Shown: positions 41,935 through 52,693, counted from the first letter of the stretch. The stretch is DNA of 64,000 nt from Hymenopus coronatus (GCA_030762935.1 CM060880.1:12372501-12436500); one strand, 5' to 3'. Numbers and translations: made by a program. The notes: generated by a model from the letters alone, not told the origin.

Positions 41935-42790
41935 GTTATTTTTATTTTCTCTACCGAGTACTACGCACAACGTTCATAGTAGGTAGAGATAATATTATAT
42001 ATCAACAAAAAATTCACCACTGATTTTTTTACCGGAAATACATGTTTTGAGGAACCCTGAATAAAACACGCGTTTTACACAAATGTCCGTGTATCTATGT
42101 GTGCCATTGTGGACAGCATAGCTCAAAAACTAAGGTCCGTAAATACCAAATTTGGTTTTTAGTGTAGTATCTCCCTAGGATGCGACACGAAGCTTTTTAA
42201 ATAATATTTCTCCATCTCACACTCTATCCTTTACATAGGAAAATGTTTGAAAATTCTTATTTTCTCTGAAATGACCAACCATTTTAATTAAGAATATATT
42301 AAAATATATATAAACAACAAATAAATTGCGTATATTGAATTTTCTGGATAGCTTCTGAAGACTGTTCATTCTGGATGAATTTTGCTAAATTTTGAATAAT
42401 TGATAAAACGTTAGAAATAGGCAATGTATATCACGTTAAAACGCACAATTATGTCATTATACATTTTATTCGTGGAGTTGACCATTTCCAAAACCTTCCT
42501 TTTTATTCGTTTCAATTTTAAAATATTTAAAACTTTTTCATACGGGAATTTGCCACTATGTTAAGAAACGAATTCCAATCACATAGCAACCAGCTTTTAA
42601 AAGATTTGACAATCTATTTACCTTTGTGTTACCCCTTATTTGCCTTCTTCTTATAAGGTGGCAAATAATAATACAATTTCTACTAATGCTTATCTCCATC
42701 AGCATGAAGTAGATAGAAGAATAAGCTTTTTAACAACAATTTGTCACAGATGTAGAGAAAGTCGTGTGAATTGAATACATCATATTTTTC
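41935..42790 (+). mobile_element. Old RepA copy (gamma subfamily), full order of blocks
   Basis: TTTTCTCTACCGAGTACTAC, TTTTTACCGGAAATACATGT, CTCAAAAACTAAGGTCC, GAATTTTCTGGATAGCTTCT, gamma centre (AAGAAACGAATTCCAATCAC), GTAGAGAAAGTCGTGTGAAT. Substitutions throughout mark it as old. Confidence 0.85.
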
Positions 42791-42994
42791 GTTTAATTTA
42801 CTTTATTGATCGGGCAGCAGCACTATGTTTTACATATTAGTATTAGTATGCAGAATATTATAGGGCAATAACACTTATGGGTAACCATAACTACAGTATG
42901 TTGTAGAACCAAGATTATAACGTAGCAGGAAATCTCAATACATGAGGCAAAAGACGCATATCAGTCACTAGAGTCTGGACTCATGTTATTTAAT

Positions 42995-43690
42995 GTAAGC
43001 ATTCACATAGAAACCCGCAAGACGCAATGCAATGAAACGCAAGAGTTTGCAAACTCCAAACTTCATCCTTGCGCTGCATGCAAAGAGGAAGAATTCTCCT
43101 TCTTTTCTCTGTGCATTGCCTAGGAATTCAATAACAGACGATCGCACTGCAAGATTTTACAGGGCCTGCTGTACATGCATGCTCTTCTATTTGGCCGTGC
43201 CGCGCCATCTCTAATCTCCCTCAAGAGGTTATGGCAGTCTCCTTGCGAATCCTTCTTTGATTTAATGTATGTAACTATCATCTGTGTCTAGATTTTTTGG
43301 CTCTCATAAATCGAAGACGCAGAGAGATAATTCTTAGTTCATTAAACGTGTAGCTTTATCACTTTCTGCAGTCTCTATGCCTGTACCATTTTCAATAATT
43401 TTGGATGAGTAATTATTGTGACGTCACTGCCGCGAGCATCAGTTGTTAGTATGTAATGTATTTATTTTGTAAAAGATTGAGTGAATTTTCTTATGTGGTA
43501 TTGTTGGTTATGTTATTCAGTTTGTAAGTTGCGGAGCGCTTGGAAGATATTCGCATGTAGCTTGCGGATCTAGAAACCCGTGACAACTTCTTGCGTTGCG
43601 CTTGCATTGTGAATGGTGTTTCCTTGCGTCTGCGCTTATGCTAAGTTATTCTGCGCTTGCATCTCATTGTGAATGCAACATAAGTCTTGC
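42995..43690 (+). mobile_element. Repeat family B, copy 1 (MITE-like)
   Basis: About 0.7 kb with imperfect inverted ends: left GCATTCACATAGAAACCCGC, right (minus strand) GCATTCACAATGAGATGCAA. Subterminal GCAA/TTGC-rich motifs (CGCAAGACGCAATGCAATG; TTGCGCTTGCATTG). No coding capacity. A second copy lies in pieces between 54432 and 57205. Harbinger-like affinity is only a guess. Confidence 0.6.
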
Positions 43691-44550
43691 GGTAATCTCC
43701 TGTTCAAGGGTGTTGTCTGGCACGTATAGGTTGCGCGTCAGTTCTTGACCAATGACATTTTTAAATGAGAGACTAGATGCGAGTAATTTACTCAACTTTA
43801 CTGTAGCACTGGTGCACAGAATTGGGAACCGTATTCAGATGCTGTGTACGTTATTCTCATTTTCGTTAATAACTAAGCAAAACCCGAAACGCACAACACT
43901 CTGCAGTCAACTGTACACTGTGTATTCTCGAAGCGTAATCATAAGGAAGCAGAGGTGCAATGTAACATAAACTATTTGCTGATCGTTTATCAAGTGTCCA
44001 CTAGCTCACTGTATCTTCGCTAAAGGTCATTAGATGTTTGAGGTATGTGCAATGGGCTTAACTGACTGTGCTGCTGGGCACCACTATATACCTAACATTT
44101 GTTTCTGCATAAAATGTGTGCTTCTCATAATTTTCTAGAATATCGAAAGTAAATGGGCCAGTCCACCACTGGGATACTGCATGTTTTACTCGCAAAGAAC
44201 GGCATGTTAATTGCACGCACGTGATGTAATCGCAGAAGTTGGGAAACAAAACACAGACGACTAAAAGCAAAGTCGGGTCTGTAACATTCTGCCGGGTTTC
44301 GAGCGATTTTAAATGCAACATGCCACTCACCAGCGTAGAATGACCTTTCCTCACGACATCTGTATTTAGCTTCGAGATTTATATTGCCACGCAAAGTAAC
44401 ACAAGAGCCCTACTTTACGACACTGGGCTGAAGTCGAGAAAATGTGCCGTACATATTACTGTTCTAAAGCAACATTTATTTAAAATGTTTGCGGATTAGT
44501 ATAAAATACAACTATGAAAAATGCCGCTGTCTAATATAATGTATATCTGA
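43691..44550. other. Unassigned stretch
   Basis: Small ORFs at 43752-43970 (plus) and 44394-44058 (minus) show no recognised domain. Confidence 0.45.
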
Positions 44551-44553
44551 CCA

Positions 44554-44618
44554 TTTTTACTTTCTCTACACGTACTATGTACCTACATACTGTATAGAGA
44601 AGGTATTATATTATATTA
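44554..44618 (+). mobile_element. RepA copy, part 1 (split by SINE2)
   Basis: T-run, ACTTTCTCTACACGTACTAT, hairpin, to AGGTATTATATTATATT. Resumes at 44916 with CACCCAAAAATTCG. Confidence 0.88.
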
Positions 44619-44915
44619 GTCGCCCTCCGTAGTGTAATGGTTACCATGCTAACTTCATATACCCAAGGTCGCGGGTTCAAACCCGGCGGAGAACGATGGA
44701 TTTTTTCGGGCGTAAAAATCCTTAGCATGGCTTCCTTCGGAAGGGAAGTAAAGCCGTGGGTCCCGTGTCGTAGATTTGCGGCACGTAAAAGAACCTCAAG
44801 CCTGATAGAGAGGCCTCTGGGCAAAATTAAGCGGTCTTTCACGCCCAGCATAGAATGGGACGCTGAGAACCATAGCAGTTAAAGAGCGTCCGTAAATAAC
44901 ACGCCATTTCCATTT
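44619..44915 (+). mobile_element. SINE2 copy, full length (best reference copy)
   Basis: Complete tRNA-like head: CGCCCTCCGTAGTGTAATGG with a canonical A-box (TAGTGTAATGG), TTACCATGCTAACTTCATAT, B-box GGGTTCAAACCCGG, closing CGGAG. The head resembles tRNA-Val in acceptor and D-arm. Body of about 220 bp, tail CGCCATTTCCATTT. Confidence 0.93.
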
Positions 44916-45522
44916 CCACCCAAAAATTCGATACCGAGATTTCACCGGAAATACACGTTTTAGGGTCCCCTGTATAAAAATAATTTTCAGAAAAACGTCC
45001 GTCTGTGTGTCAGTGTGTCTGTGAACACGATAACTCATAAGCGAAAAGTCGGTAAAATACCAAACTTGTTATTTAAGTTTAGTATCCTTCAGGGATGCGA
45101 CAAAGATTTTGAGAAAAATCCCTTCACCCCAAATTGCGCTTTACATGGAAAAATTTTCGAAAATTTTGAATTTCTCAAAAATGGCTGTAACGAGTTTCAT
45201 TAAAATACTGTTATTAAAGAGATTTATATGTCAAATAAAATGTATATCTTGAATTTTCTGTGAATAGCCTCTGAATACCTCTTTATTCTGGGTGAATTTT
45301 GCTGAATTTTACGCGACTGGTAAACCGTAAGAGATACACAAAAACTTACTACATATAAAATGTAGATCACGTTAAAACACACAATTTATGTTATATAATT
45401 TTTTTTTTTTTTGTGGGTACCATATTATTCCATTATTTCTAATCTTCATACAAATAAATCGGTAACAAAACTATTTCTGTTAACGTTTATCTCGATTAGC
45501 ATGAAATATGTAGAAGAATATA
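44916..45522 (+). mobile_element. RepA copy, part 2, 3'-truncated
   Basis: CACCCAAAAATTCGATACCG to GATTAGCATGAAATATGTAG. Part of the centre is deleted; it stops where repeat C begins. Confidence 0.87.
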
Positions 45523-45525
45523 ACA

Positions 45526-45640
45526 TAAACTCCGGCACGACAGCTCACAAGGAACCTTGGCCTACCGCCCGGCCGCTGCGTCCCCCATCATGGATGAAGT
45601 CCCCCCGAACCCTCCCGGCCGGTTAATGCGGTCCTCGTGA
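45526..45640 (+). repeat. Repeat C, copy 1 (GC-rich)
   Basis: GGCACGACAGCTCACAAGGA, then CCTTGGCCTACCGCCCGGCC and GCTGCGTCCCCCATC, shared with 57235-57310 on the opposite strand. Strikingly GC-rich for this window; origin unknown, possibly a retroelement fragment. Confidence 0.7.
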
Positions 45641-45909
45641 CCTGGTTCCGTGGTGTAATGCTTACCATGCTAACTTCATATACCCAAGGTCGCGGGTTCA
45701 AACCCGGCAGAAGACGATGGATTTTTTCGGGTGTAAAAGTCCTTAGCATGGCTTCCTTCGGAAGGGAAGTAAAGCCGTTGGTCCCGTGTCGTACACTTAC
45801 GGCACGTAAAAGAAACTCTGAACTAAATTAACCGGTCTTTCACGCCCAATTTAGAATGGGACGCTGAGAACCACAGTAGTTAAAGAGCGTCCATAAATAA
45901 CACGCCATA
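45641..45909 (+). mobile_element. SINE2 copy, full length
   Basis: Head GGTTCCGTGGTGTAATGCTT (A-box with one change), B-box GGGTTCAAACCCGG, body with a short deletion after GTAAAAGAAACTC, tail AACACGCCATATTTTTTT merging with the T-run of the next RepA. Confidence 0.9.
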
Positions 45910-46803
45910 TTTTTTTACTTTCTCTAGCCCCATGTGCACAATGTACATAGGGATAGAGAAGGTATTGTAATGCACCCGAGATTTCACTGGAAATATATGT
46001 TTTCGGGTCCCCTGAGTCCGAAAAAAGCATTTTTAAAAAAAAGGTCCGTGTGTGTGTGTGTGTATCTGTGGACAGCATAGCCCCAAAACGAAAAGACCGT
46101 TAAATACCATACTTAGTATTTAGGTTTAGTATCTTCCAAGGATGCAACACGAAGATTTTCAAAAAAATCCCCCACCACAAACTACCCTTTACATGGAAAA
46201 AATTTCGAAAATTTTGATTTTCTTAAAAATGGCTCTAACGATTTTGATTAAAATCCCGTATATTAAAACTATTTATGTCCGAAATAAAATGTATATCTCG
46301 AATTTTTTGGGAATAGCCTCTGAAGACCTCTTTATTCTGGATGAATTTTGCCGAATTTCGCATAACTGCTAAACCGTAAGCGATAGAAAAAAAAAAACTC
46401 ACTACAGAAAAAATGTCATCACGACAAAACACACAATTTATGTCCTTTACGTTTTTGTTGAAGAGGTAACCGTTTCCGAGATATTCCTAGTTATTGGTTT
46501 CAATTGTGAAATACCTAAACTTTTCTCAGACAGGAAGTGTCCGTTTTGCTTTTGCTCTACTCCTGGCCTAGCAAAGAAGTGATTTGCAATGACAATCGCA
46601 TAACGACAGCTTTTAAAACATTTGACAATCACTTTAGCATAGCGCATTCCCTTATTCTCTTCTACTTATTAGAAACTAAGTAATAAGAACATTCTGCTAA
46701 TATTTATCTCGATTAGCATTGTGTACAAAGAAGAATAATCTTTTGTAGGAGGTTTGTAGAGCACCTAGAGAAAGTCATATGAGTGTAACACATAAGATTT
46801 TTT
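45910..46803 (+). mobile_element. RepA copy, full length (beta subfamily)
   Basis: T-run, ACTTTCTCTAGCCCCATGTG, GT tract, palindrome as AAATACCATACTTAGTATTT, beta centre (CGCATAACGACAGC), end GTAACACATAAGATTTTTTT. Confidence 0.91.
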
Positions 46804-46940
46804 TTCATGAGCCGATACTTCTCCATCAAGCAACTCCTCAATTGGCCCCCCAGGGACCACATGAGGTTGAGTGCACCCCGGACCAGGTCCCCTGCCGGTA
46901 CTGGGAATCTAACCCAGGTCTCACGCTTGGTAAGCAGACC
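46804..46940 (-). mobile_element. SINE5 fragment (tRNA-derived)
   Basis: Minus strand: head GGTCTGCTTACCAAGCGTGA, B-box-like CTGGGTTAGATTCCCAG, body GGTCCGGGGTGCACTCAACC. Only copy in the window; it separates a RepA end from a further RepA 3' fragment. Confidence 0.65.
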
Positions 46941-47018
46941 ACATGTAGAAGAATATTTTTAATAATCATTTGAGGTGTAGAGATGTAGAGAAAGTCATGC
47001 GAATAGAACACATTACAT
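46941..47018 (+). mobile_element. RepA 3'-end fragment
   Basis: TAGAAGAATATTTTTAATAA, GATGTAGAGAAAGTCATGCG, hairpin, ACATTACATTTTTC. Confidence 0.78.
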
Positions 47019-47325
47019 TTTTCATTTTGCATATTTTAGTTCCACAATTTTGAAAAGGTATTCCAAACCGTGTTTCTTAATGAGTTTAAGGACAATTTGA
47101 ACTTTCCAGAAGCTTATATTAAATACAGGACATAGATACGTCAGCGGGTGATATAGAGGAAGGCGAATGTCAGGTAAATGTCAGTTTTTAAGGTCAACAA
47201 CTTTGAATATCAGATTAAGTTCGCTCTAGTCAACCCCAATACTGTGCTGAAAGTTGTCTAGGATAGCACAAATTTAAAACTGTGAGTTTTGGGATGGAAT
47301 GCTGAAAGTTGAGCCTGCTACGGCA
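47019..47325. other. Unassigned stretch
   Basis: Nothing recognised. Confidence 0.4.
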
Positions 47326-48199
47326 AAAAATCTGATGTGTACCATTCACATGACTTTCTCTACATCTCTACAACAAATTATTGTTAAAAAGCTTATGCTT
47401 CCATTTATTTCATTCTAATCGAGGAAAAATTAGCAGAAATAGTCTTATTACTTGCTTCATTGTAAGTAGAAAGGAAATAAGCGAGTATCATAGGTTAAAG
47501 TGATAGTCAAAAGCTGGTTGCTGTGTGATTGAAGTTCCTTTGTTTGTATGGACAGGAGTTGAGAAAGTCCTGTGTGAGAAAAGTATAACTTTTTAAAGCT
47601 GAAACTAAAAACAAGGGATTTATAAAAAATTATTAACCGTATGAAAAAGTGCATAAGATATAAATTGTGTGATTTAAAGTGCTGTATATTTTTTGTGCAG
47701 TAAGTTTTTGTCCATCTCTTACGGTTTAGTAGGTATGCAAAATTCCGTAAAATTCATCCAGAATAAAGTAGTCTTCATAGGCTATTTGCAGAAAATTCAA
47801 GATATACATTTTATTTTTCAGGTAAATAGCTTTATTATACGATATTTTAATCAAAGTCGTTAGAGCCATTTTTGAGAAAATCAAAGTTTTTCGAAAAAAA
47901 TTCCATGTAAAGGATAGTTTGGGGTGGGGCGATTTTTCTGAAAATCTTCGTGTCGCATCTCTGGAAGATACTCAACTTAAATACTAAGTTTGGTATTTTA
48001 CCGACTCTTTTCGTTTTTGAGTTATCGTGTTCACATACACACACACACACACACACATGGACCGTTTTCCGAAAATGTCTTTTTAGATAAAGGGGACCCT
48101 AAAACATATATTTCCAGTGAAATTTCGGTATCGAATTTTTGGGTGTAGTGCAATACCTTCTCTATACTATGTACATAGTGCGTATAGAGAAAGTAAAAA
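47326..48199 (-). mobile_element. RepA copy, full length (alpha subfamily)
   Basis: TCTGATGTGTACCATTCACA to GAGAAAGTAAAAA; CA tract of nine units; hairpin shortened to CTATACTATGTACATAGTGC. Confidence 0.92.
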
Positions 48200-48276
48200 T
48201 GCTGTTTCATAGAAAGTATACTAGGAAACTGATTTAATGTTGATAAATACATTATACTCAAATAGAAGAAAAAACA

Positions 48277-48410
48277 AATCTAATGTGTTACACTCACATT
48301 ACTTTCTCTAGCTGCTCTATAAACAAACTTCTAAGAAAAGATTATTCTTCGAGATAAACATTAGCAGAATGTTCGTATTACTTAGTTCTTTATAAGTAGA
48401 GGGGCATTAA
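48277..48410 (-). mobile_element. RepA copy (beta), part 1, split by SINE3
   Basis: TCTAATGTGTTACACTCACA, TTACTTTCTCTAGCTGCTCT, to TATAAGTAGAGGGGCATTAA. Continues at 48638 with TATGTTAAAGTGAAAGTC. Confidence 0.85.
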
Positions 48411-48637
48411 ACAGCCGGTCCCCATGGCCGCGCTCGCCAAGGCGTCTAGCTTTGGTGCTTCGTAGCGCAGGGGATAGTGGGTTCGAGTCCCACCTTGGGC
48501 ATGGGTGTTATGTGTTTGTGTGTGTGTGGGTAAAAGAAGAAAAACAGAAATTCAGTAATCATACAGCAATCAAAGTAAACAAATTAGGTAAGTAAAAGTA
48601 GGGTATACAGCGCCGGAGCTGTATTTAAAAAAAAATG
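48411..48637 (+). mobile_element. SINE3 copy
   Basis: CCGGTCCCCATGGCCGCGCT head, B-box GGGTTCGAGTCCCACC at about 48479, tail TACAGCGCCGGAGCTGTATT then AAAAAAAAA. Confidence 0.88.
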
Positions 48638-48809
48638 TACTATGTTAAAGTGAAAGTCAAATGTTTTAAAAGCTGCCGTTATGCGATTGTCATTGCAAAT
48701 CGCTTCTTTGCTTGGCCAGGAGTAGAACAAAAGAAAAACGGACACTTCCTGTCTGAGAAAAGCGTAACTACTTCACAGTTGAAACCAATAACAAGAAATA
48801 TCTCGCAAA
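48638..48809 (-). mobile_element. RepA copy (beta), part 2
   Basis: Clean beta centre: TGCGATTGTCATTGCAAATC, GAGTAGAACAAAAGAAAAAC, to ATATCTCGCAAACG, where a plus-oriented fragment takes over. Confidence 0.87.
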
Positions 48810-48900
48810 CGCATATCTTGATTAATATGTAACACATGCAAGAATAAAAATTGGTAAGATTAGTTTTGCACAAGAGTGATTAGAGAAAGTCATGTGAATT
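48810..48900 (+). mobile_element. RepA 3'-end fragment
   Basis: ATCTTGATTAATATGTAACA to TAGAGAAAGTCATGTGAAT, with the hairpin broken. Confidence 0.7.
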
Positions 48901-48943
48901 TTAAATATTTGACTGTCGCTGCAACCATAACATGAGGTAAATA

Positions 48944-49815
48944 CTAGGGTCGGCTGATAAGTCCCGGGCTTCACACACATGTGGCGCCACTAGGCCAGTT
49001 AAACGGTAGCATCGTATAATTTAACTCAAGACTAGCTTGTATCCATAGTTACAGGTCAATAGCTTGTTTAGTTTTCGAATAACAGCATTTTAAACAAGAC
49101 AACTTTAGAGTTTTCACGAAAATGAAGCATTTGGAGAAACGAGCAGTGATTAAATACTTCCATTTGAAACACTTAACGCCCAAAGAAATCAACGAGGAAA
49201 TGGACAGTACATTGAAAGACTCTACCCCTTCATATTCAATGATTGCAGAGTTTAAAATGGGACGTATGAGCACTAGTGATGAGCCTCGCTCTGGACGCCC
49301 TGTAGAAGTGACAACTCCAGAGATCACTGAAAAAAGTCATCGTTTAGTTCTGGAAGACCGCAGATTAAAGTTGTTTGAGATAGCAGAGGCTGCAAACATA
49401 TCAAAAGAACGTGCAGGTAATATTTTAAGTAATGTTTTGGGCTTTCACAAGGTCTGTGCCGCGTTTGTTGACACCTGATCAAAAGTTGCAAAGAAAAACT
49501 GTTTCTGTTAAGAATGTGGAGCTCTACCGTAAAAATCCCAGTGAATTTCTGAGACGGCTTATTACCATGGATGCAACTTGGATACATCACGACACTCCAG
49601 AAAGTAAATCACAGTCAAAGCAGTGGATTGCACCAGGTGAACCGACTCCAAAAAAGATAAAATCATTTTTGTCAGCTAAAAAGGTTATGGCACATTATTT
49701 TTATTGATTACTTGGAAAAGGGTGAAAGTATCACTGGTTGCAACTTCGCAAGCTTATTGCAACGTTTGAGTGATGGGGTGAAAAGAAAAATACCTCATTT
49801 GGCAAAAGCAATGGG
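48944..49815 (+). mobile_element. Mariner element 2 (same subfamily), 5' part
   Basis: The left terminal repeat GGGTCGGCTGATAAGTCCCG starts near 48947 after TA at 48942-48943. Transposase reading begins at 49122 (MKHLEKRAVIKYFHLK). Relative to mariner 1 it lacks the four residues KRWV in the HTH and is frameshifted near 49455. The next frame (49432-49707) carries FLRRLITMDATW (first catalytic Asp region) and TPESKSQSKQWI. Segments around the second Asp (HQDNA) are deleted. The element is split at 49816 by an inverted RepA copy and resumes at 50674. Confidence 0.87.
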
Positions 49816-50673
49816 AAAAATCTGATATTTTCCATTCACATGACTTTCTCTACATTTCTGCAACAAATCATTGTTAAAAAGCTTAGGCTTCTATTTACTT
49901 CATGCCAATTGAGAAAACAAACTAGTCTTATTACTTGCTTCCTTGTAAGTAGAAGTGAAATAAGTGAGTACCATAGGTTAAAGTGATAGTCAAAAGCTGG
50001 TTGATATGTGACTGAATTTCCTTTGTTTGTATGGACAGGAGCTGACAAATTTCTGTATGAGAAAATTGTTTTTCACAGCTGAAACCAAAAACAAGGAATA
50101 TGTTAAAAACGATCAGCTCCACGGAAAAAAAAAAAAAAATGTATATAACATAAATTGTGTGTTCTAATGTGCTCTACATTTTTTGTGTTGTAAGTTTTTT
50201 TCCATCACTTACGGTTTAGCAGTTATCAAAAAATCCGTAAAATTCATTCAAAATAAAGTAGTCTTCAGAGGCTATTCCCAGAAAATTCAAGGTATGCATT
50301 TTATTTGTGATGGAAATGGCTTTAATGTGTGGTATTTTAATCAAAACCGTTAGAGCCATTTCTGCGAAAAGCTACATTTTCTAAATGTTTTAAATCCAGT
50401 TTGGGGTGGGGGGATTTTCTTGAAAATCTTCGTGCGCATCCTTGGAAGATACCAAACTTAAATACCAAGTTTGGTTTTTAACGGTCTTTTCATTTTTGAG
50501 CTATGCTGCCCACAGACCCACACACACATACAGACAGACAGACAGACACACACACACACAGACAGTTTTCTAAATCAATATATTTCCGGTAAAATCTCGG
50601 TATCGAATTTCTGGGTACAATACAATATCTTCTCTATACACTATGTACATAGTACGTATAGAGAAAGTAAAAA
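49816..50673 (-). mobile_element. RepA copy, full length, inserted in mariner 2
   Basis: Core 49821-50668 (848 bp): TCTGATATTTTCC ... GTACATAGTACGTATAGAGA AAGT. AAAAA lies on both sides (49816-49820 and 50669-50673). Removing the core and one A5 restores mariner sequence GGGAAAAATGTGCGAATT in frame register, so either A5 is a 5-bp duplication or the element supplies one run. Palindrome and CA/GA microsatellite present. Confidence 0.95.
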
Positions 50674-50990
50674 TGTGCGAATTAAAGTTCGAATTGCTTG
50701 AACACCCACCGTATTCACCAGATCTAGCACTCAGTGACTACCACCTGTTCCCAAACCAAAGAAGGTTCTTGGAGGACGAAGATTTCACAGCAACGAGGAG
50801 GTCATTGATGCGGTAAACAGCTATTTTGCGGACCTTGATAAATCACACCACAGATATGGTTTAATTAAATTAGAACACCGATATGACAAATTTATTAGGC
50901 TTTCTGGAGATTATGTTGAGAAATAAAACAAGATAAAACTTTTTTAAATGCTGTTTTCGTTGAGAGGCCCAGGACATATTAGCCGACAGA
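50674..50990 (+). mobile_element. Mariner element 2, 3' part after the RepA insertion
   Basis: Resumes the transposase as CELKFELLEHPPYSPDLA in a disturbed frame, with the third catalytic Asp motif (YSPDLALSDYHLFPN), and ends with a decayed right terminal repeat (50965-50990: GGCCCAGGACATATTAGCCG), the inverted counterpart of the left end. Reading across the RepA insert restores mariner sequence with no missing base, so mariner was there first. Confidence 0.85.
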
Positions 50991-51408
50991 AACATTAAAC
51001 ACCGTTGAAGATAACTTTGTCAACTTGTTTGTTAAACGCGATGGTCACCTGTTAGTATATTTGATGTGGACCATATGCAGCGAGATGTCACGTTTTATGC
51101 CCACACACCTGTCAGTAGTAAGGAAACACATTTCCTGGTTAATGCTGATAACGCGCACAGTCAGGTTGGGAAACTTGCTATCCCTCGCAGCGATGCAGAG
51201 TAATGTTCATCATTCTTCACTGGGCAGGCGAGCGAAATATTTTACCTTGTGGGTCATGGCTGAAATTTCAATTTTATTATGTTTGGATGCTAGAGGCGTA
51301 ACTTTCTGAGTCCAATAACGCCTTATTACTACTATTAATACATTTAAGTCACACTGATATGAGTTGAGTAGTTTTCTAACTACTGAAGGCCTTTCTTTGG
51401 AAACAATT
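50991..51408. other. Unassigned stretch
   Basis: Two short ORFs without motifs. Confidence 0.4.
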
Positions 51409-52120
51409 TTTTTTTTTACTTTCTCTACCAAGTACTGTTGTACGTACATAATTAGTGGAGATCTCCTGTTGTATTACACCCAAAAATTTGGTACAGATAT
51501 TTCACCGCAAATACACATTTTGAAGTCCCCTGAATCCAAAAATCGGTGTCTGTGAAGGAATAACTCAAAAAATGAAAAGTTTTGGTATTTACTTTTAATA
51601 TCTTCCAAAGATTCGACACGAAAATTTTCAGGAAAACTCCCCACACCAAACTAACATTCGTTGAAAGATCGTTCGAAAGATTTGTCGATTTTCTCAAAAA
51701 AAAAAATGTCTAATGATTTTTATATACATTTTATACCTCCAATTTCACCTGAAGTTCTCTTCATTTTGAATGGCTTTTGCGTAACTGATAAACAGACATA
51801 TTGCGCAAAAATGTGTATCTCGTTAAAACGCACAAGTTATGCCGTATAAATATTTGTGTAGGGTAAACCTTATAATAGTAAGAATTTACTCAAATGCGAA
51901 GTCAATAATCACTTTTTTTCACCCCGGTCATGCAAAGAGAAGGGAATTTCAACTGCATTACATACCGACAGCTTTTAAAATATTTGACTGTTATTAGGAA
52001 CAATTTCTGCTTATGTTTATCTTGATTACCATGAAGTAAATAGAAGAATAACGTTTTGGAAGAATATTTTGTTGCAGAATAGATAGATAAAGTCATACGA
52101 TTGGAACACATGAGATGTTT
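51409..52120 (+). mobile_element. Old RepA copy
   Basis: T-run, ACTTTCTCTACCAAGTACTG, ACACCCAAAAATTTGGTACA, microsatellite lost (GGTGTCTGTGAAGGAATAAC), end AGATAGATAAAGTCATACGA and ACATGAGATGTTTTTC. Lies 14 bases left of the NUMT's direct repeat. Confidence 0.83.
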
Positions 52121-52133
52121 TTCAGTATGACCG

Positions 52134-52163
52134 TGTCATATTTTTGGACACCTATGGTCGGTT
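52134..52163 (+). repeat. Left copy of the 30-bp direct repeat flanking the NUMT
   Basis: Starts TGTCATATTTTTGGACACC and ends GGTCGGTT. Identical over 30 bases to 52694-52723. Its last three or four bases overlap the first ND1 codon of the NUMT. Confidence 0.95.
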
Positions 52164-52420
52164 TTGCCTTAATTTTTTTAAGAGAATATTCTAGAATTTT
52201 ATTTATAAGAATATTAATATGTGTTATTTTTCTTGGGTCTGATTTAAATTCTTTTATATTTTATTTAAAACTGATTTTTATTGCTTTTTTATATGTATGG
52301 GTGCGAGGAACATTACCTCGATATCGATATGATAAATTAATATATTTGGCATGAAGGAGATTTTTACCTTTATCATTAAATTTTTTAGTTTTATATTTGG
52401 GATTAAAAATTTTCTTTTAA
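52160..52420 (+). pseudogene. nad1: NUMT: mitochondrial ND1 C-terminal fragment
   Basis: With the invertebrate mitochondrial code (AGA Ser, ATA Met, TGA Trp) this reads 86 codons of NADH dehydrogenase subunit 1 with no frame break: [42 protein letters not shown], then the family C-terminus and TAA at 52418-52420. With the nuclear code it hits TGA at YLA-stop, so it is not a nuclear gene. The intact frame implies a fairly recent transfer. It is joined in native mitochondrial order to the next two features. Confidence 0.93.
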
Positions 52421-52439
52421 GGGTTTAGTTAAGTATTAA

Positions 52440-52508
52440 AGTTAATAAGGGAATTAAACCCTTTCATTATGATTTCAAGACATAAGCTTATTCATTAAGT
52501 TTATAACT
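52440..52508 (-). pseudogene. trnS2: NUMT: mitochondrial tRNA-Ser(UCN) copy
   Basis: On the minus strand, 69 nt fold as a mitochondrial tRNA: acceptor strands AGTTA/TAACT, anticodon TGA (plus 52475-52477) in the loop flanked by a TTATG/CATAA stem, and a GGG..CCC T-arm. It lies between the ends of ND1 and CytB, exactly the insect mtDNA order. As a nuclear copy it is presumed non-functional. Confidence 0.88.
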
Positions 52509-52513
52509 GAATA

Positions 52514-52693
52514 TTATTGATAAAGAGTATTATCTCATAATTTAATAATTAAAGGATTTAAAATATAGTAAAGGAAGTATAAAATGGTTAGAATTTGTCC
52601 TGTTAAAATATAGGGATCTTCAACGGGTCGGGCTCCAATTCAGGTTAATAGAATTACAATTATAACTATGGTTCAGAATATAAATTGATTAAT
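52514..52693 (-). pseudogene. cob: NUMT: cytochrome b C-terminal fragment
   Basis: The minus strand encodes the last 60 or so residues of Cyt[43 protein letters not shown], ending LYQ-TAA (stop 52516-52514). The frame is intact in the mitochondrial code. The fragment ends within or right beside the second copy of a 30-bp direct repeat (52694-52723). Confidence 0.93.

Noticed and set aside
44619..44690. tRNA gene at the start of SINE2 (and similar heads of SINE1, SINE3, SINE4)
   Set aside because: Good A and B boxes but imperfect acceptor and anticodon arms, always followed by the same long body and found in many dispersed copies: SINE heads.
48944..50990. Mariner 2 as a potentially active transposon
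   Set aside because: Four HTH residues missing, frameshifted, catalytic blocks deleted and split by RepA.
52115..52354. 79-codon ORF with an ND1-like sequence as a nuclear gene
   Set aside because: It ends at a mitochondrial TGA-Trp and sits in native mtDNA order with tRNA-Ser and CytB; it is a NUMT.
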